Part shown: positions 1 through 8,258 of the stretch, piece after piece
Layout: every line of letters begins with the position of its first letter
How positions within the stretch are numbered: the stretch's first letter is position 1
Source: an uncultured Lachnospiraceae bacterium
GTDB lineage: Bacteria > Bacillota > Clostridia > Lachnospirales > Lachnospiraceae
DNA: 21,307 nucleotides
Reading direction: 5' to 3'
Assembly: GCA_900539175.1 (NCBI GenBank)
Contig: UQAW01000069.1
Coordinates: 1 to 21,307, forward strand
Translations under genes and position numbers: made by a program
The notes under the pieces: model-generated
Seen by the model: only the letters and a program-made list of their open reading frames with translations
The model's database searches: none
What the model was told of the DNA's origin: nothing

Positions 1-3000
1 TTGCCCACATTACTGCACTGGTATAGAATTCACCTTCTTTTACATCTGAGAACTTGTTCTCATAAGCTACTTCCGGACTTCCTGCCAGCCGGTAAAGAAT
101 GGTGGCAAACTCTGCACGGGAAAGCTCTGCTTCCGGTCCAAAAACAGTTTCCTTTAAACCGGTCATGATGCCTTTTTCACTTACATAAGCCACATCCTTA
201 CGGAACCAGTCGTCTTCGTGTACATCCTCAAATTCATGTACATCCCCGGATCCTGCAGACTTTCTAAGCGCTGCTGCTATGGCAGGCACATAATGCTCCC
301 TGATACCGGTGAAATTCGGATATTTGCCGGAAGGGTATTGGCTTGAAAATTTTTCGCTGGATATCGTCGCCATAGTGCCAGGCAAGCTATCCTGCCCTAA
401 CTCGTCAAATGTTTTATTTTGTCTGCAGGTATCTTCACTGGCATCCATAGTCTGGTACAAATCAGCCACACAAACACCGTGCTTCTTACAGATATCCGTC
501 ACAATCTGATACATCTGCTCCTGATCCGCTTCTGCTATACCTGAAGCTGCCCCGCTCATTTTATGGGCCGTTGTATAAATAAGCTTTGCCTCCGGCCACT
601 TCTGGCTCATCCGGGTAACCATATTTTCAAATGCTGTTGAGAAGGAAGCTTTATCAAATGCTGTTCCAAAATCATTGATCCCGCCATTGAAAATTACCAC
701 ATCCGGAGAGTTTGCAGGAGCTGCTTCAATCTGAGAAAGTATCTGCTTATCGCTTTCCATGACAGTGGCTCCGTTTACTGCCCCGTCATAAGATACCTCC
801 ATGCCCTCTGCCGCTGCCGCAAACTGTACGTAGCCTGCTTTTTCATACGCATATCCTGCCATAATATCATCGCCAAAGGCATAGATTGTTTTTCCTTTGT
901 AAGGCAGATCCACCGCATCATCTTTTCCGATCAGTTTAAAATTATCAATATCCTGTGTTCCCACATAGGATTGATTCTCAACCGTATAATAGTTTGCGGC
1001 AACCATTTTCGCCATACTCTCAGCCTCTATCGGAACATTGATCTGCTGGGCTATGACATTTCCCGTATCTTTTTCTGCTATGGAATAGCTTACTATATGG
1101 TTTTCAAAATCAGCCACCAGGCGTACCGTATAGGTCTTTGTCCTGTCCATGGCAGCCGATGTCCATTTGGGCTCCCAGTCGTATTCACACCTTGTGGAAT
1201 CGGAATCCCGGGACGTAACCGAATAACGCAGTTCTGTTCCCGACTTACTTGCCAGAGCAAAGATCAGTTTTCCATACAGATCACGGAATTCGATTCCACT
1301 CTTTTTCCCGTTTGATGTCACATTGGATTTCCAGTCAAAGGACAATTCTACTGCTGACTGTCCTAATATCTCCGCATCAAAGTTTTTTACAGATGTTGTG
1401 TAATTTCCCATGCCTTCTGTAATATGTAATGCGCCGTCTGAGACAGATGCTCCTCTTGGAAAACCAAAGGTATCTTTCGCATCCGAAAAATCTTCATCTA
1501 TCAATATTTTCCCTTCTAATGCATCCGGCATGGAATCTCTTTTGATAAAATTAATATAGTCTAAGCAGACATGTCCTGCCTTTGTGACCGTATAGGTCAG
1601 TGTGTTTTTCTGTCCCGGTTTTAGCTCTACAATCGGACCTGCTTCGGAAATCCGATATCCATACTCTCCTGTCATATCCAAAGGTGTCCCATAATTCTTG
1701 CCATTCACAGAGAGCTGCACCGTTGCACGTCCCGGTGTATTGGATTTATAGCCGGTTGCGATCTGGGCCGCAGACAGATTCTCCGGAACCATAATCTCAA
1801 AAGTCACCTTAGCGCCAACCGGTGCATTTTTAATTTCCGTCCACCGGCCGCCGTGGGCTCCGTTTTCACTATGATTGTTAATCTGTAATCCATTGGATAC
1901 TGTCACGTTTCCGGCTTCCACCAGATCCTCGGTCTCATAATAAGTCGGTTTCGGAAGTTCGCTGTTTGTCTCCACACGGACACAGGAGAATACAGGCATC
2001 TTTACTACAAGATCGCTGCCCGACTTCTGATAGCTGACTTCCCCGGCATCTGATGCCCATTCAGTACCTTCATACTGACCATATTCAACTGACTTCACAT
2101 CATCCGCGATCTGTGACAGGGTAAATGTGGCATCCTTCCCCTGTGTGTTGAGAAGTACAACTTCATTACCGCTTCTCTTTACGGCAATTCCGGAAGCATA
2201 CCTGGTATTGGACTTGTATGTCACATCCATACCTTCTATTTGCTTTGTCACATTAATATTCTGAAGCTCCGTTCCCTCACAATTGAAGAACAACAGATCT
2301 TTACCGCCCAGACTATCCGGTTTTTTCACTGCAAGTTCATAAGCAATCTTATTCAGAAGCTTATTATGGTTGCGTACATCCTCAATGTAAGTTCCGCCTT
2401 CCGGCAAATATTTATCACCGGCTGCAATAACACGCGGCTGCATATTTTGATCGTAGAGATGATGTCCATCCGAGCTGCACAGATCATATACATTATAGAA
2501 TCCGCCGCCGGCAACCGTCGCAAGCATCATCAGGGCAGACATGGAATTCTCCCCTCCGCTCTCCATAACAACCGGAAGATTCTGTCCTGTGGAATAGCTG
2601 CCTGTACCATAATCATATAAGTTTTTTCTGCCCCATCCATAGGGATCCAGGCCGATAAAATCAAGATAGGTACCGCCGTCTTTATCTGTTCCTCCTTCTC
2701 TCCGTTTCTGTTCGTTATAGGTAACGCCCCATGCATCATTTCCCTGTACATTGTTCACACGGGTCCATACCGGGTAATTCGATGTTTTCACTGCCTTCGC
2801 CAGATTATTATTGTATTCGAACATTGTATAATCCCGAAATCCCTGATCACTTAAGTTCAGCTCTTTCTTCAGCTTCTGACAGGTTTCGCACATACAATGC
2901 TGAACTTTTGTTCCATTTGCATCATATACGCTTCCATTGTGCAGTCTGGATACATTGGGTTCATTGCTGACCTGACAGCCTACTACGGTATTTTTATTTC

Positions 3001-4204
3001 CATTTTCCGCATCAAATTCCGCTACATGATTAAATAAAGCCTTCAGCGTAGCAGCTTCCTGCGCCTTCATATTTGGATCATTTTTACACATGAGATACCA
3101 GTAGATTCCATAAGCCACTGCCCAGTCGCCCGACTGTTTCTTAAAAAACGGCTTATCCACATCTGCCATACTCAGTTGATAATGGTTATATACATAGAAT
3201 GGCACCCGGTTGTCCGAGGTAATACTGCAGGTATCCGTAGCAAACCACAGTATCTCTACCTTCAATCCTATTTCTTCGGCCCAGCCCAGATATTTATCCA
3301 GATAGCTCCAGTCATACTCATCCTTGTCCTCTGAGACAACCAGCTGGGGGGCGTAGGCTGCGTTTTCTATCTGAATCAATTCTCCATTTGATTTCCCATC
3401 TTCTTTTAAAGCAGCCGATACCATCAACGTAATTTCATCCGCCCCGGGATTTTGGGATAATTGTTCATTCACCATCTCCGTCACATCAATGTCGTAGTAG
3501 GTCGCCTTTTTCACGGGATCCCATACCTTCGTAGATGTGCCTGCGAAAGTCTCAGTATCCTTCACAGGGGTATTCTCCCAGGTTAAGCCTGAAAAATCAG
3601 CCCCTTCCATATCCTCTGTAACATTATACGCATACAGGACATGATCTTTTGTAAGATCGTTCTCGGCATCCGGAAGATTCACCCGGAGTTTTGCTGCTTC
3701 AATTGCATTCCGATCGGCAAACTGGCTCAGATCATATTTCAGATAGGTATAATGGTCGTCCTGCGCATCCGCGCCTTCCACTTTCAATGTCCCTGTCTGT
3801 GGCTGATCCGCCTCTTTTTCCGAAACTGTGGCTGATTCCTTGGCATTTAGCTTTTTGTCCGGCTGAATATCGGACCACCGGATCTGCATATTCGCCACTG
3901 TAAATCCATCATCTTTTGCCATCTGCATAAGCTGTTTGATCTGGTCGTCATTGAAACCATAGACGTCCGCCTCTTTGTCTATTCGGATCTGAACACCATT
4001 ATAAAAGAACGGCTCTCCGCCTACCTCTAACGCCAGATCTCTTTCATATCCCTCTCCCGAATATACCACGCGGGATCCCACTGGTTTTTCTGCCCCCAGG
4101 ACCGGCATTGCCGGTACCACAGAAGAAGATAGAACGGCTATTGAAGACAGAACACTAAGTCCTCTGCAAAAGCCGTTATGTGTACGCTTTCTTTTCTGTT
4201 GCAT
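1..4204 (-). CDS. Secreted multidomain SLH-anchored glycoside hydrolase-like protein (partial, C-terminus beyond base 1)
   Basis: The reading frame is open from an ATG at 4204, with GGAGG six bases upstream, to the window edge: at least 1401 residues. Residues 1-38 form a signal peptide (basic start, hydrophobic core, likely cleavage after VLGA). Residues about 50-115 and 295-600 look like one clan GH-A barrel, with candidate acid/base E415 in SNEPN and candidate nucleophile E548 in VVMESGG. Residues about 135-290, between these halves, resemble a DNRLRE/CBM96 domain (TYLKYDLS, LTWENTP, DIDVTEMV, APQLVVSE). A CBM6/35-like sandwich (about 750-887, YYETEDL to LDYINFI), a concanavalin-like sandwich (about 890-1100), a degenerate SGNH domain (about 1105-1315) and SLH repeats (from 1325) follow. 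The catalytic part resembles proteins I recall as DUF4978 or beta-galactosidase-like, but the substrate is unknown. It is probably wall-bound and acts on polysaccharide outside the cell. Signal, SLH and overall layout are firm; domain family names are from memory. Confidence 0.88.
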   Translation of the reverse strand, partial: MQQKRKRTHNGFCRGLSVLSSIAVLSSSVVPAMPVLGAEKPVGSRVVYSGEGYERDLALEVGGEPFFYNGVQIRIDKEADVYGFNDDQIKQLMQMAKDDGFTVANMQIRWSDIQPDKKLNAKESATVSEKEADQPQTGTLKVEGADAQDDHYTYLKYDLSQFADRNAIEAAKLRVNLPDAENDLTKDHVLYAYNVTEDMEGADFSGLTWENTPVKDTETFAGTSTKVWDPVKKATYYDIDVTEMVNEQLSQNPGADEITLMVSAALKEDGKSNGELIQIENAAYAPQLVVSEDKDEYDWSYLDKYLGWAEEIGLKVEILWFATDTCSITSDNRVPFYVYNHYQLSMADVDKPFFKKQSGDWAVAYGIYWYLMCKNDPNMKAQEAATLKALFNHVAEFDAENGNKNTVVGCQVSNEPNVSRLHNGSVYDANGTKVQHCMCETCQKLKKELNLSDQGFRDYTMFEYNNNLAKAVKTSNYPVWTRVNNVQGNDAWGVTYNEQKRREGGTDKDGGTYLDFIGLDPYGWGRKNLYDYGTGSYSTGQNLPVVMESGGENSMSALMMLATVAGGGFYNVYDLCSSDGHHLYDQNMQPRVIAAGDKYLPEGGTYIEDVRNHNKLLNKIAYELAVKKPDSLGGKDLLFFNCEGTELQNINVTKQIEGMDVTYKSNTRYASGIAVKRSGNEVVLLNTQGKDATFTLSQIADDVKSVEYGQYEGTEWASDAGEVSYQKSGSDLVVKMPVFSCVRVETNSELPKPTYYETEDLVEAGNVTVSNGLQINNHSENGAHGGRWTEIKNAPVGAKVTFEIMVPENLSAAQIATGYKSNTPGRATVQLSVNGKNYGTPLDMTGEYGYRISEAGPIVELKPGQKNTLTYTVTKAGHVCLDYINFIKRDSMPDALEGKILIDEDFSDAKDTFGFPRGASVSDGALHITEGMGNYTTSVKNFDAEILGQSAVELSFDWKSNVTSNGKKSGIEFRDLYGKLIFALASKSGTELRYSVTSRDSDSTRCEYDWEPKWTSAAMDRTKTYTVRLVADFENHIVSYSIAEKDTGNVIAQQINVPIEAESMAKMVAANYYTVENQSYVGTQDIDNFKLIGKDDAVDLPYKGKTIYAFGDDIMAGYAYEKAGYVQFAAAAEGMEVSYDGAVNGATVMESDKQILSQIEAAPANSPDVVIFNGGINDFGTAFDKASFSTAFENMVTRMSQKWPEAKLIYTTAHKMSGAASGIAEADQEQMYQIVTDICKKHGVCVADLYQTMDASEDTCRQNKTFDELGQDSLPGTMATISSEKFSSQYPSGKYPNFTGIREHYVPAIAAALRKSAGSGDVHEFEDVHEDDWFRKDVAYVSEKGIMTGLKETVFGPEAELSRAEFATILYRLAGSPEVAYENKFSDVKEGEFYTSAVMWA

Positions 4205-4260
4205 ACATTTCCTCCTTTCATTATCCACCCTAGTACAACAAATACTAAGTAACTGATGCA

Positions 4261-4303
4261 TGCAGTATATCGAAAGTTTCCCGTAAAAACTAGAAATTTT
4301 TTT
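4261..4303 (-). promoter_or_regulatory. Predicted promoter/operator of the giant SLH gene
   Basis: The 127-bp gap between the second response regulator and the giant gene holds a TATACT -10 box (4264-4269), placing a start of transcription near 4257 and a leader of about 53 bases. No good -35 hexamer lies 16-18 bases upstream. Instead there is a block reading TTTTACGGGAAAC, preceded by an A/T tract. The 28 bases 4261-4288 match 20 of 28 without gaps to 16268-16295, upstream of the sugar-binding lipoprotein. A -10 box without a -35 box fits a promoter that needs an AraC-type activator, such as the YesN-like regulators here. This is inference. Confidence 0.45.
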
Positions 4304-4331
4304 GGTTGTCATCTGAAATATTCCTAGAACT

Positions 4332-5810
4332 TCATACAAAGCTTCGATCCCGAAGCGCTCTCTCCCGATACTGCTTTGGTGATACCCCGGTATACTTTTT
4401 GAATACCTTAGAAAAATAGTTCGAATCAGAATAACCTGTTTCGATTGCAATTTCTGTAACCGTCCATACATTATTCTTTAAATATTCTTTTGCTTTTTCC
4501 ATTCGTATCCCCTCAATGTAACTCATAAGTTTCATTCCTGTTTTTTCCCGAAACATCGTAGAAAGATAACTTGGGTTCAGATAAAATCTGCCGGCAATAT
4601 TCGAGGCATTCAGATCCTCGAAAAAGTTCTCCTTAATGTAATCTTTAATTATATCAACAGTTTCCTTACTCCTTCTGTCACTGTATAGCTCCATAAAACT
4701 GGAAAGCATCTTCTTTAGGTTTACCTTGAGTTCATCGGCGGTATCATAGACCAACAGGTAATCACGGCTTTGGAAGCGATGAAACATAATATTAAAATCT
4801 GTCCGGCTGCTCTGGTCCTCTGCAAAATACCAAAGCAGTAACATAATCTCCCGTATTACTTCCTCTATATTGTGGATAGAATTTTCTTTTAAAATGGTCT
4901 GATCCACAATATTCATAAATTCCTGAATGGACTTCCTGTATTCCTGCTTCAGAAATCCCTTCTGTGCCGATAGGATCTTTTCCTTAAGCGCTCTGTATCT
5001 TTCTTCTTTTTTTCCATCACAAGGCTCTGCATATAGTATGGTTCTGTCCGGATAGAAGATTTTTCTTTTTAATGTCTGAATACTTTCGGATGTTGCCTCC
5101 TTTACTTTCGAGCCATCGTAAATTCCCGAGTATGCTGCTTTCACATGCTTTTCTTCGTCCTGTAACAGGTTCTCCAGCGCCTTCCTTATACCGTCTTCTG
5201 TTAACCCCTCCCCTGCTGCCAGATAAAGAAAGCAATGTTCCCGGCAGTGTTCTTCAAGAAAATATAATTTTATATGGTTTTCTATTATATAAGGATTCCG
5301 TCTGATCGCCTCTTCCATTCGTTCTCCATACTCTTCGTCCTTATTCCAGAATGCCATTGCTCCGATTCTCGTCCCGTTTACCGGGAATACACTTTCGCAG
5401 AATTCCCTCTGATTCATCTGTTTTATTACATTTTCTTTATTAAGCCGATACGCTGCTTCTTCCAGGATTCTTTCCATCTCTTCTTCTTCTATCGGCTTTA
5501 ACACATACTCCGCTACTCCAAGCTGCATTGCCCTTCTCGCATACTCAAAATCACTATAGGCGCTCATGATTACATATATGCTCTTTGGAAATTTTTTCCT
5601 GGCTTCCTTGATAAATGCCAATCCATCCATTACGGGCATACGGATATCTACTATAATCAAATGGGGAGTGATTTCGCTCATAATCCGGATCGCTTCTGCT
5701 CCATTACCAGCCTCTGCCGCCACAGAAAAGCCGTATTTTTCCCAATTGATGCGATTCCTGATACTTTTTCGAATAAATTTCTCATCATCAATAATCAATA
5801 CCCTATACAT
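4332..5810 (-). CDS. YesN-like AraC-family response regulator (second copy)
   Basis: This 492-residue protein has a receiver domain at about 1-120, with acidic pocket D8/D9, phospho-acceptor D55 in IIVDIRMP, S83 in VIMSAYS and K105 in VLKP. A linker of about 260 residues follows, then an AraC/XylS DNA-binding domain at about 390-485 with two helix-turn-helices (NASNIAGRFYLNPSYLSTMF; VTEIAIETGYSDSNYFSKVF). It is co-linear with the regulator at 8259-9734 along its whole length, including the linker (LKRKIFY, RDYLLVY), so the two are paralogues. Their last helices are nearly identical, which suggests similar target sites. No kinase gene is adjacent: a terminator separates it from the upstream operon and the giant SLH gene follows it. 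It probably activates that gene, perhaps phosphorylated by the kinase at 9792-11573. The start ATG has AAAGGGGA upstream. Confidence 0.93.
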   Translation of the reverse strand: MYRVLIIDDEKFIRKSIRNRINWEKYGFSVAAEAGNGAEAIRIMSEITPHLIIVDIRMPVMDGLAFIKEARKKFPKSIYVIMSAYSDFEYARRAMQLGVAEYVLKPIEEEEMERILEEAAYRLNKENVIKQMNQREFCESVFPVNGTRIGAMAFWNKDEEYGERMEEAIRRNPYIIENHIKLYFLEEHCREHCFLYLAAGEGLTEDGIRKALENLLQDEEKHVKAAYSGIYDGSKVKEATSESIQTLKRKIFYPDRTILYAEPCDGKKEERYRALKEKILSAQKGFLKQEYRKSIQEFMNIVDQTILKENSIHNIEEVIREIMLLLWYFAEDQSSRTDFNIMFHRFQSRDYLLVYDTADELKVNLKKMLSSFMELYSDRRSKETVDIIKDYIKENFFEDLNASNIAGRFYLNPSYLSTMFREKTGMKLMSYIEGIRMEKAKEYLKNNVWTVTEIAIETGYSDSNYFSKVFKKYTGVSPKQYRERALRDRSFV

Positions 5811-5877
5811 CTTCTATCCCCTTTTCTCCATCTCTTACATAAAAAGCCTCTTCCGCCGATGCTCCACCTGCACTCAG

Positions 5878-5916
5878 TAGTATAAAATAAGACCAGCCGT
5901 CCCGAGACTGGTCCTA
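5878..5916 (-). terminator. Intrinsic terminator after uxuB
   Basis: Reading leftward, a hairpin with arms GACCAG (5913-5908) and CTGGTC (5896-5891) is followed by the T-rich run TTATTTTATA, seven bases downstream of the uxuB stop codon. It should end the long upstream transcript and leave the following response regulator with its own start or with read-through. The stem is only 6-7 bp, so termination may be partial. The remaining bases down to 5811 hold the regulator's ribosome binding site; I see no convincing -35/-10 pair there. Confidence 0.7.
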
Positions 5917-5922
5917 TCCGTA

Positions 5923-7530
5923 TTACTGCAAATACTTTTTTAACGTTTTCCTGACAGCACCTTTTCCTGCGATCAGTTCTTCTAAGTACCCAAGAACCTT
6001 GTCTGCCAATCCAATCTCATATAGATTGATTCCAAAAATATCTTCCCGTTCCATGATCGGACGCACAGCAGTTTCCACATTCTTGTCGCCAAGCCTGAGT
6101 TCTTCAACACATGGTCTGATCTCCCCAAGCAAGGGATCCGGACTGAGTTCAAACTGCTCACCGTCATCGTTGATTCCCAGCAGATACCGTAACCAGCCTG
6201 CCAAAACCAGAGGAATCATCTTCAGCTCCTTCACATCCAGCGTCTCACTTTCAACGTATGCCTTCATTGTCTCACCAAATCGGATTGCCAGCTTTTGTGA
6301 GGTGTCCGTCGCAATTCTCTGCGGCGTATCCGGCATAAACGGATTGGTTACACGCACTGTCAGAACCGTATCAATAAATTCCTTCGGATCTAAAATCCCC
6401 GGGTCTACTACTACCGGAAGTCCTTCCTCGTATCCTACGATCTCCACCAGCTTTTTCAGCTCTGTGTCCTTCATCTCCTCAGAAATTTTTTCATATCCCA
6501 GAAGACAGCCAAAAACAGCCAGACAGGTATGCAGCGGATTCAAACAGGTGCATACCTTCATCTTCTCGACCTTGTCTACCGTCTCACGGTCCGTAAACAT
6601 CAGTCCGCCCTTCGTAAGATCCGGCCGTCCATTTGGAAAATCATCTTCAATAACAAGGTATTCCGTCTCTTCTGCATTGACAAAAGGCGCCACGTATGTT
6701 TTCTTAGCGGTAACTACCGGCTTCAGTTCTTCCACACCATCTTCCTGCAGGATTTCCGCTACGGATGCATCCGGTCTTGGCGTAATCTTATCAATCATGC
6801 TCCAGGTAAACGAAACGCTGTCAGAATCTATATAGTCTTCAAATCCTTTCTCCACCTTACCGTTATCTGCCCACGCTTTTGCAAATGCCATAATGGCGGC
6901 ATATAATTTATCTCCATTATGAGAACAGTTGTCGGTGCTTACCATAGCAATGGGTTTTTTTCCGGACCGGTACCTTGCATATAAGAGAGAGGCCACCTTG
7001 CCCATATAGCTTACCGGTTTCCCAGGACCGTTTACAAAGTCATCAGCCACGTCCGGGAGCAGTTCTCCCTTTCCATTCGCAATGCTATACCCTTTCTCCG
7101 TAATCGTAAAAGTCGCCATCTGAAGAGAATCTTCTGCAAAGATTTCTTTCAACCTCCCATAAGCCGCTTCATCCGCAGAATCTAAAGGCAGCGCTTCTGC
7201 CACACTCCCTGTCACGGACTTTTCAATGGTTCCATCCGCCTTAAGTGTGGCCAGAATTCCAAGATTATCATGCACTGTGTACATTTTCTCAATAATCTCA
7301 TAATCAAATCCCTCCGCTACAATCAGACCTCTGTCAAGGGTTCCCTCATTCAGCATATTCTGGACAACATTTGCATGAAACGCACGGAACAAGTTCCCTG
7401 CGCCAAAATGAATCCAGAAAGGGTTTTCTTTTGTATTGTTCACCATTCTTTTAATATCATACTGCGGAAGATGGTATCCCTTCTCTTCCCAGACCTGCTT
7501 ATCTTCTATTCCCTGCAATGATAACTTCAT
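5923..7530 (-). CDS. uxuB: Fructuronate reductase / D-mannonate oxidoreductase (mannitol dehydrogenase family)
   Basis: This 535-residue protein is a long-chain NAD-dependent polyol dehydrogenase. The N-terminal Rossmann motif is IHFGAGNLFRAF (40-51). MVSTDNCSHNGDKL (196-209) and SFTWSMIDKITPRPD (240-254) are family blocks, and KVCTCLNPLHT (325-335) carries the Lys/Asn/His cluster (K325, N331, H334) expected at the active site. The enzyme reduces D-fructuronate to D-mannonate in glucuronate catabolism. The family also includes tagaturonate reductase and mannitol or arabinitol dehydrogenases, and sequence alone does not settle the substrate. The glucuronidase in the same locus makes fructuronate the best choice. 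The start has GGAGG eight bases upstream and sits 49 bases after yesL, so the two are probably co-transcribed. It is the last gene before a terminator. No uxaC, uxuA or KDG gene is in the window. Confidence 0.85.
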   Translation of the reverse strand: MKLSLQGIEDKQVWEEKGYHLPQYDIKRMVNNTKENPFWIHFGAGNLFRAFHANVVQNMLNEGTLDRGLIVAEGFDYEIIEKMYTVHDNLGILATLKADGTIEKSVTGSVAEALPLDSADEAAYGRLKEIFAEDSLQMATFTITEKGYSIANGKGELLPDVADDFVNGPGKPVSYMGKVASLLYARYRSGKKPIAMVSTDNCSHNGDKLYAAIMAFAKAWADNGKVEKGFEDYIDSDSVSFTWSMIDKITPRPDASVAEILQEDGVEELKPVVTAKKTYVAPFVNAEETEYLVIEDDFPNGRPDLTKGGLMFTDRETVDKVEKMKVCTCLNPLHTCLAVFGCLLGYEKISEEMKDTELKKLVEIVGYEEGLPVVVDPGILDPKEFIDTVLTVRVTNPFMPDTPQRIATDTSQKLAIRFGETMKAYVESETLDVKELKMIPLVLAGWLRYLLGINDDGEQFELSPDPLLGEIRPCVEELRLGDKNVETAVRPIMEREDIFGINLYEIGLADKVLGYLEELIAGKGAVRKTLKKYLQ

Positions 7531-7579
7531 AAAATTGCCTCCATCGTTTCATCAATCCAAATAACTTCTCATTTACTTC

Positions 7580-8236
7580 TTATTCGTTGTACTGCCTGCT
7601 CTGAACCTCTTCCGGCAGATGCTGGCTGAAGATCTTCAAAAAGAACTTTGCATTTACCCATACACAGAATGCAGGCATGATCACCACATCCAAAAACGAA
7701 ACAAACACAAGTTCCTCCGAAAAAATCAAAATCGCCCAGACCGGAGCTGCTCCCACAACCAGAATAAGTAATGTATACGGCAGATGCAGGACTGACATAA
7801 AAAATGCGTTTTTTATGGTTTTCCAGATAGATGCTTCAAAAAAAGCCAACCCTGCAAATACATAGCTGAACATAAATAAAAATGCTGCTGCCGCCATACA
7901 GGCAGGAACGCTCACCCACTGCATCTGATTCGGCAGTCTCTGAAAAATAATGCAGAAATCTATGACAAGAATTCCCGCTGCCAGTATACAGAGCAACCAG
8001 ATAATCGTGGCCTGCCGAAAATTTTCCTTAAAGGAATGAAAAAAATTCCTGATCACATATCCCTGATCTCCGGCTTTCATTTTCATTGCGGCATAATGCA
8101 GCGCCGTTGTAGCTGCACCTGCCGTTATCACCGGAATACTGCATAGCAGCCATAACACATTCAAAATCGCCAGATCAGATACTTTATTTAAAGTAAGCGC
8201 CAGTCTTCCATCTGGTGAAAAAATTCCCCCTGACAT
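7580..8236 (-). CDS. yesL: YesL-like DUF624 membrane protein
   Basis: This 218-residue integral membrane protein has about five hydrophobic segments (roughly residues 22-44, 75-100, 105-130, 140-165 and 172-197). The stretch GYVIRNFFHSFKENFRQAT, near residues 59-77, is typical of the YesL/DUF624 family. Its function is unknown in general; members sit beside YesM/YesN kinase-regulator pairs and carbohydrate transporters, as here. It starts 22 bases after the stop codon of the response regulator, with AAAGGA seven bases before the ATG, which implies co-transcription with the two-component genes. A role in signalling or in transporter assembly is possible, but nothing in the sequence proves either. 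Confidence 0.85.
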   Translation of the reverse strand: MSGGIFSPDGRLALTLNKVSDLAILNVLWLLCSIPVITAGAATTALHYAAMKMKAGDQGYVIRNFFHSFKENFRQATIIWLLCILAAGILVIDFCIIFQRLPNQMQWVSVPACMAAAAFLFMFSYVFAGLAFFEASIWKTIKNAFFMSVLHLPYTLLILVVGAAPVWAILIFSEELVFVSFLDVVIMPAFCVWVNAKFFLKIFSQHLPEEVQSRQYNE

Positions 8237-8258
8237 GTCTGTATCCTTTCTTTTTATA

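Noticed and set aside
5999..6835. 278-residue open frame on the plus strand
   Set aside because: It lies entirely antisense to uxuB. Its serine-rich composition is that expected from reading the complement of a real gene, it matches no family I know, and I see no ribosome site.
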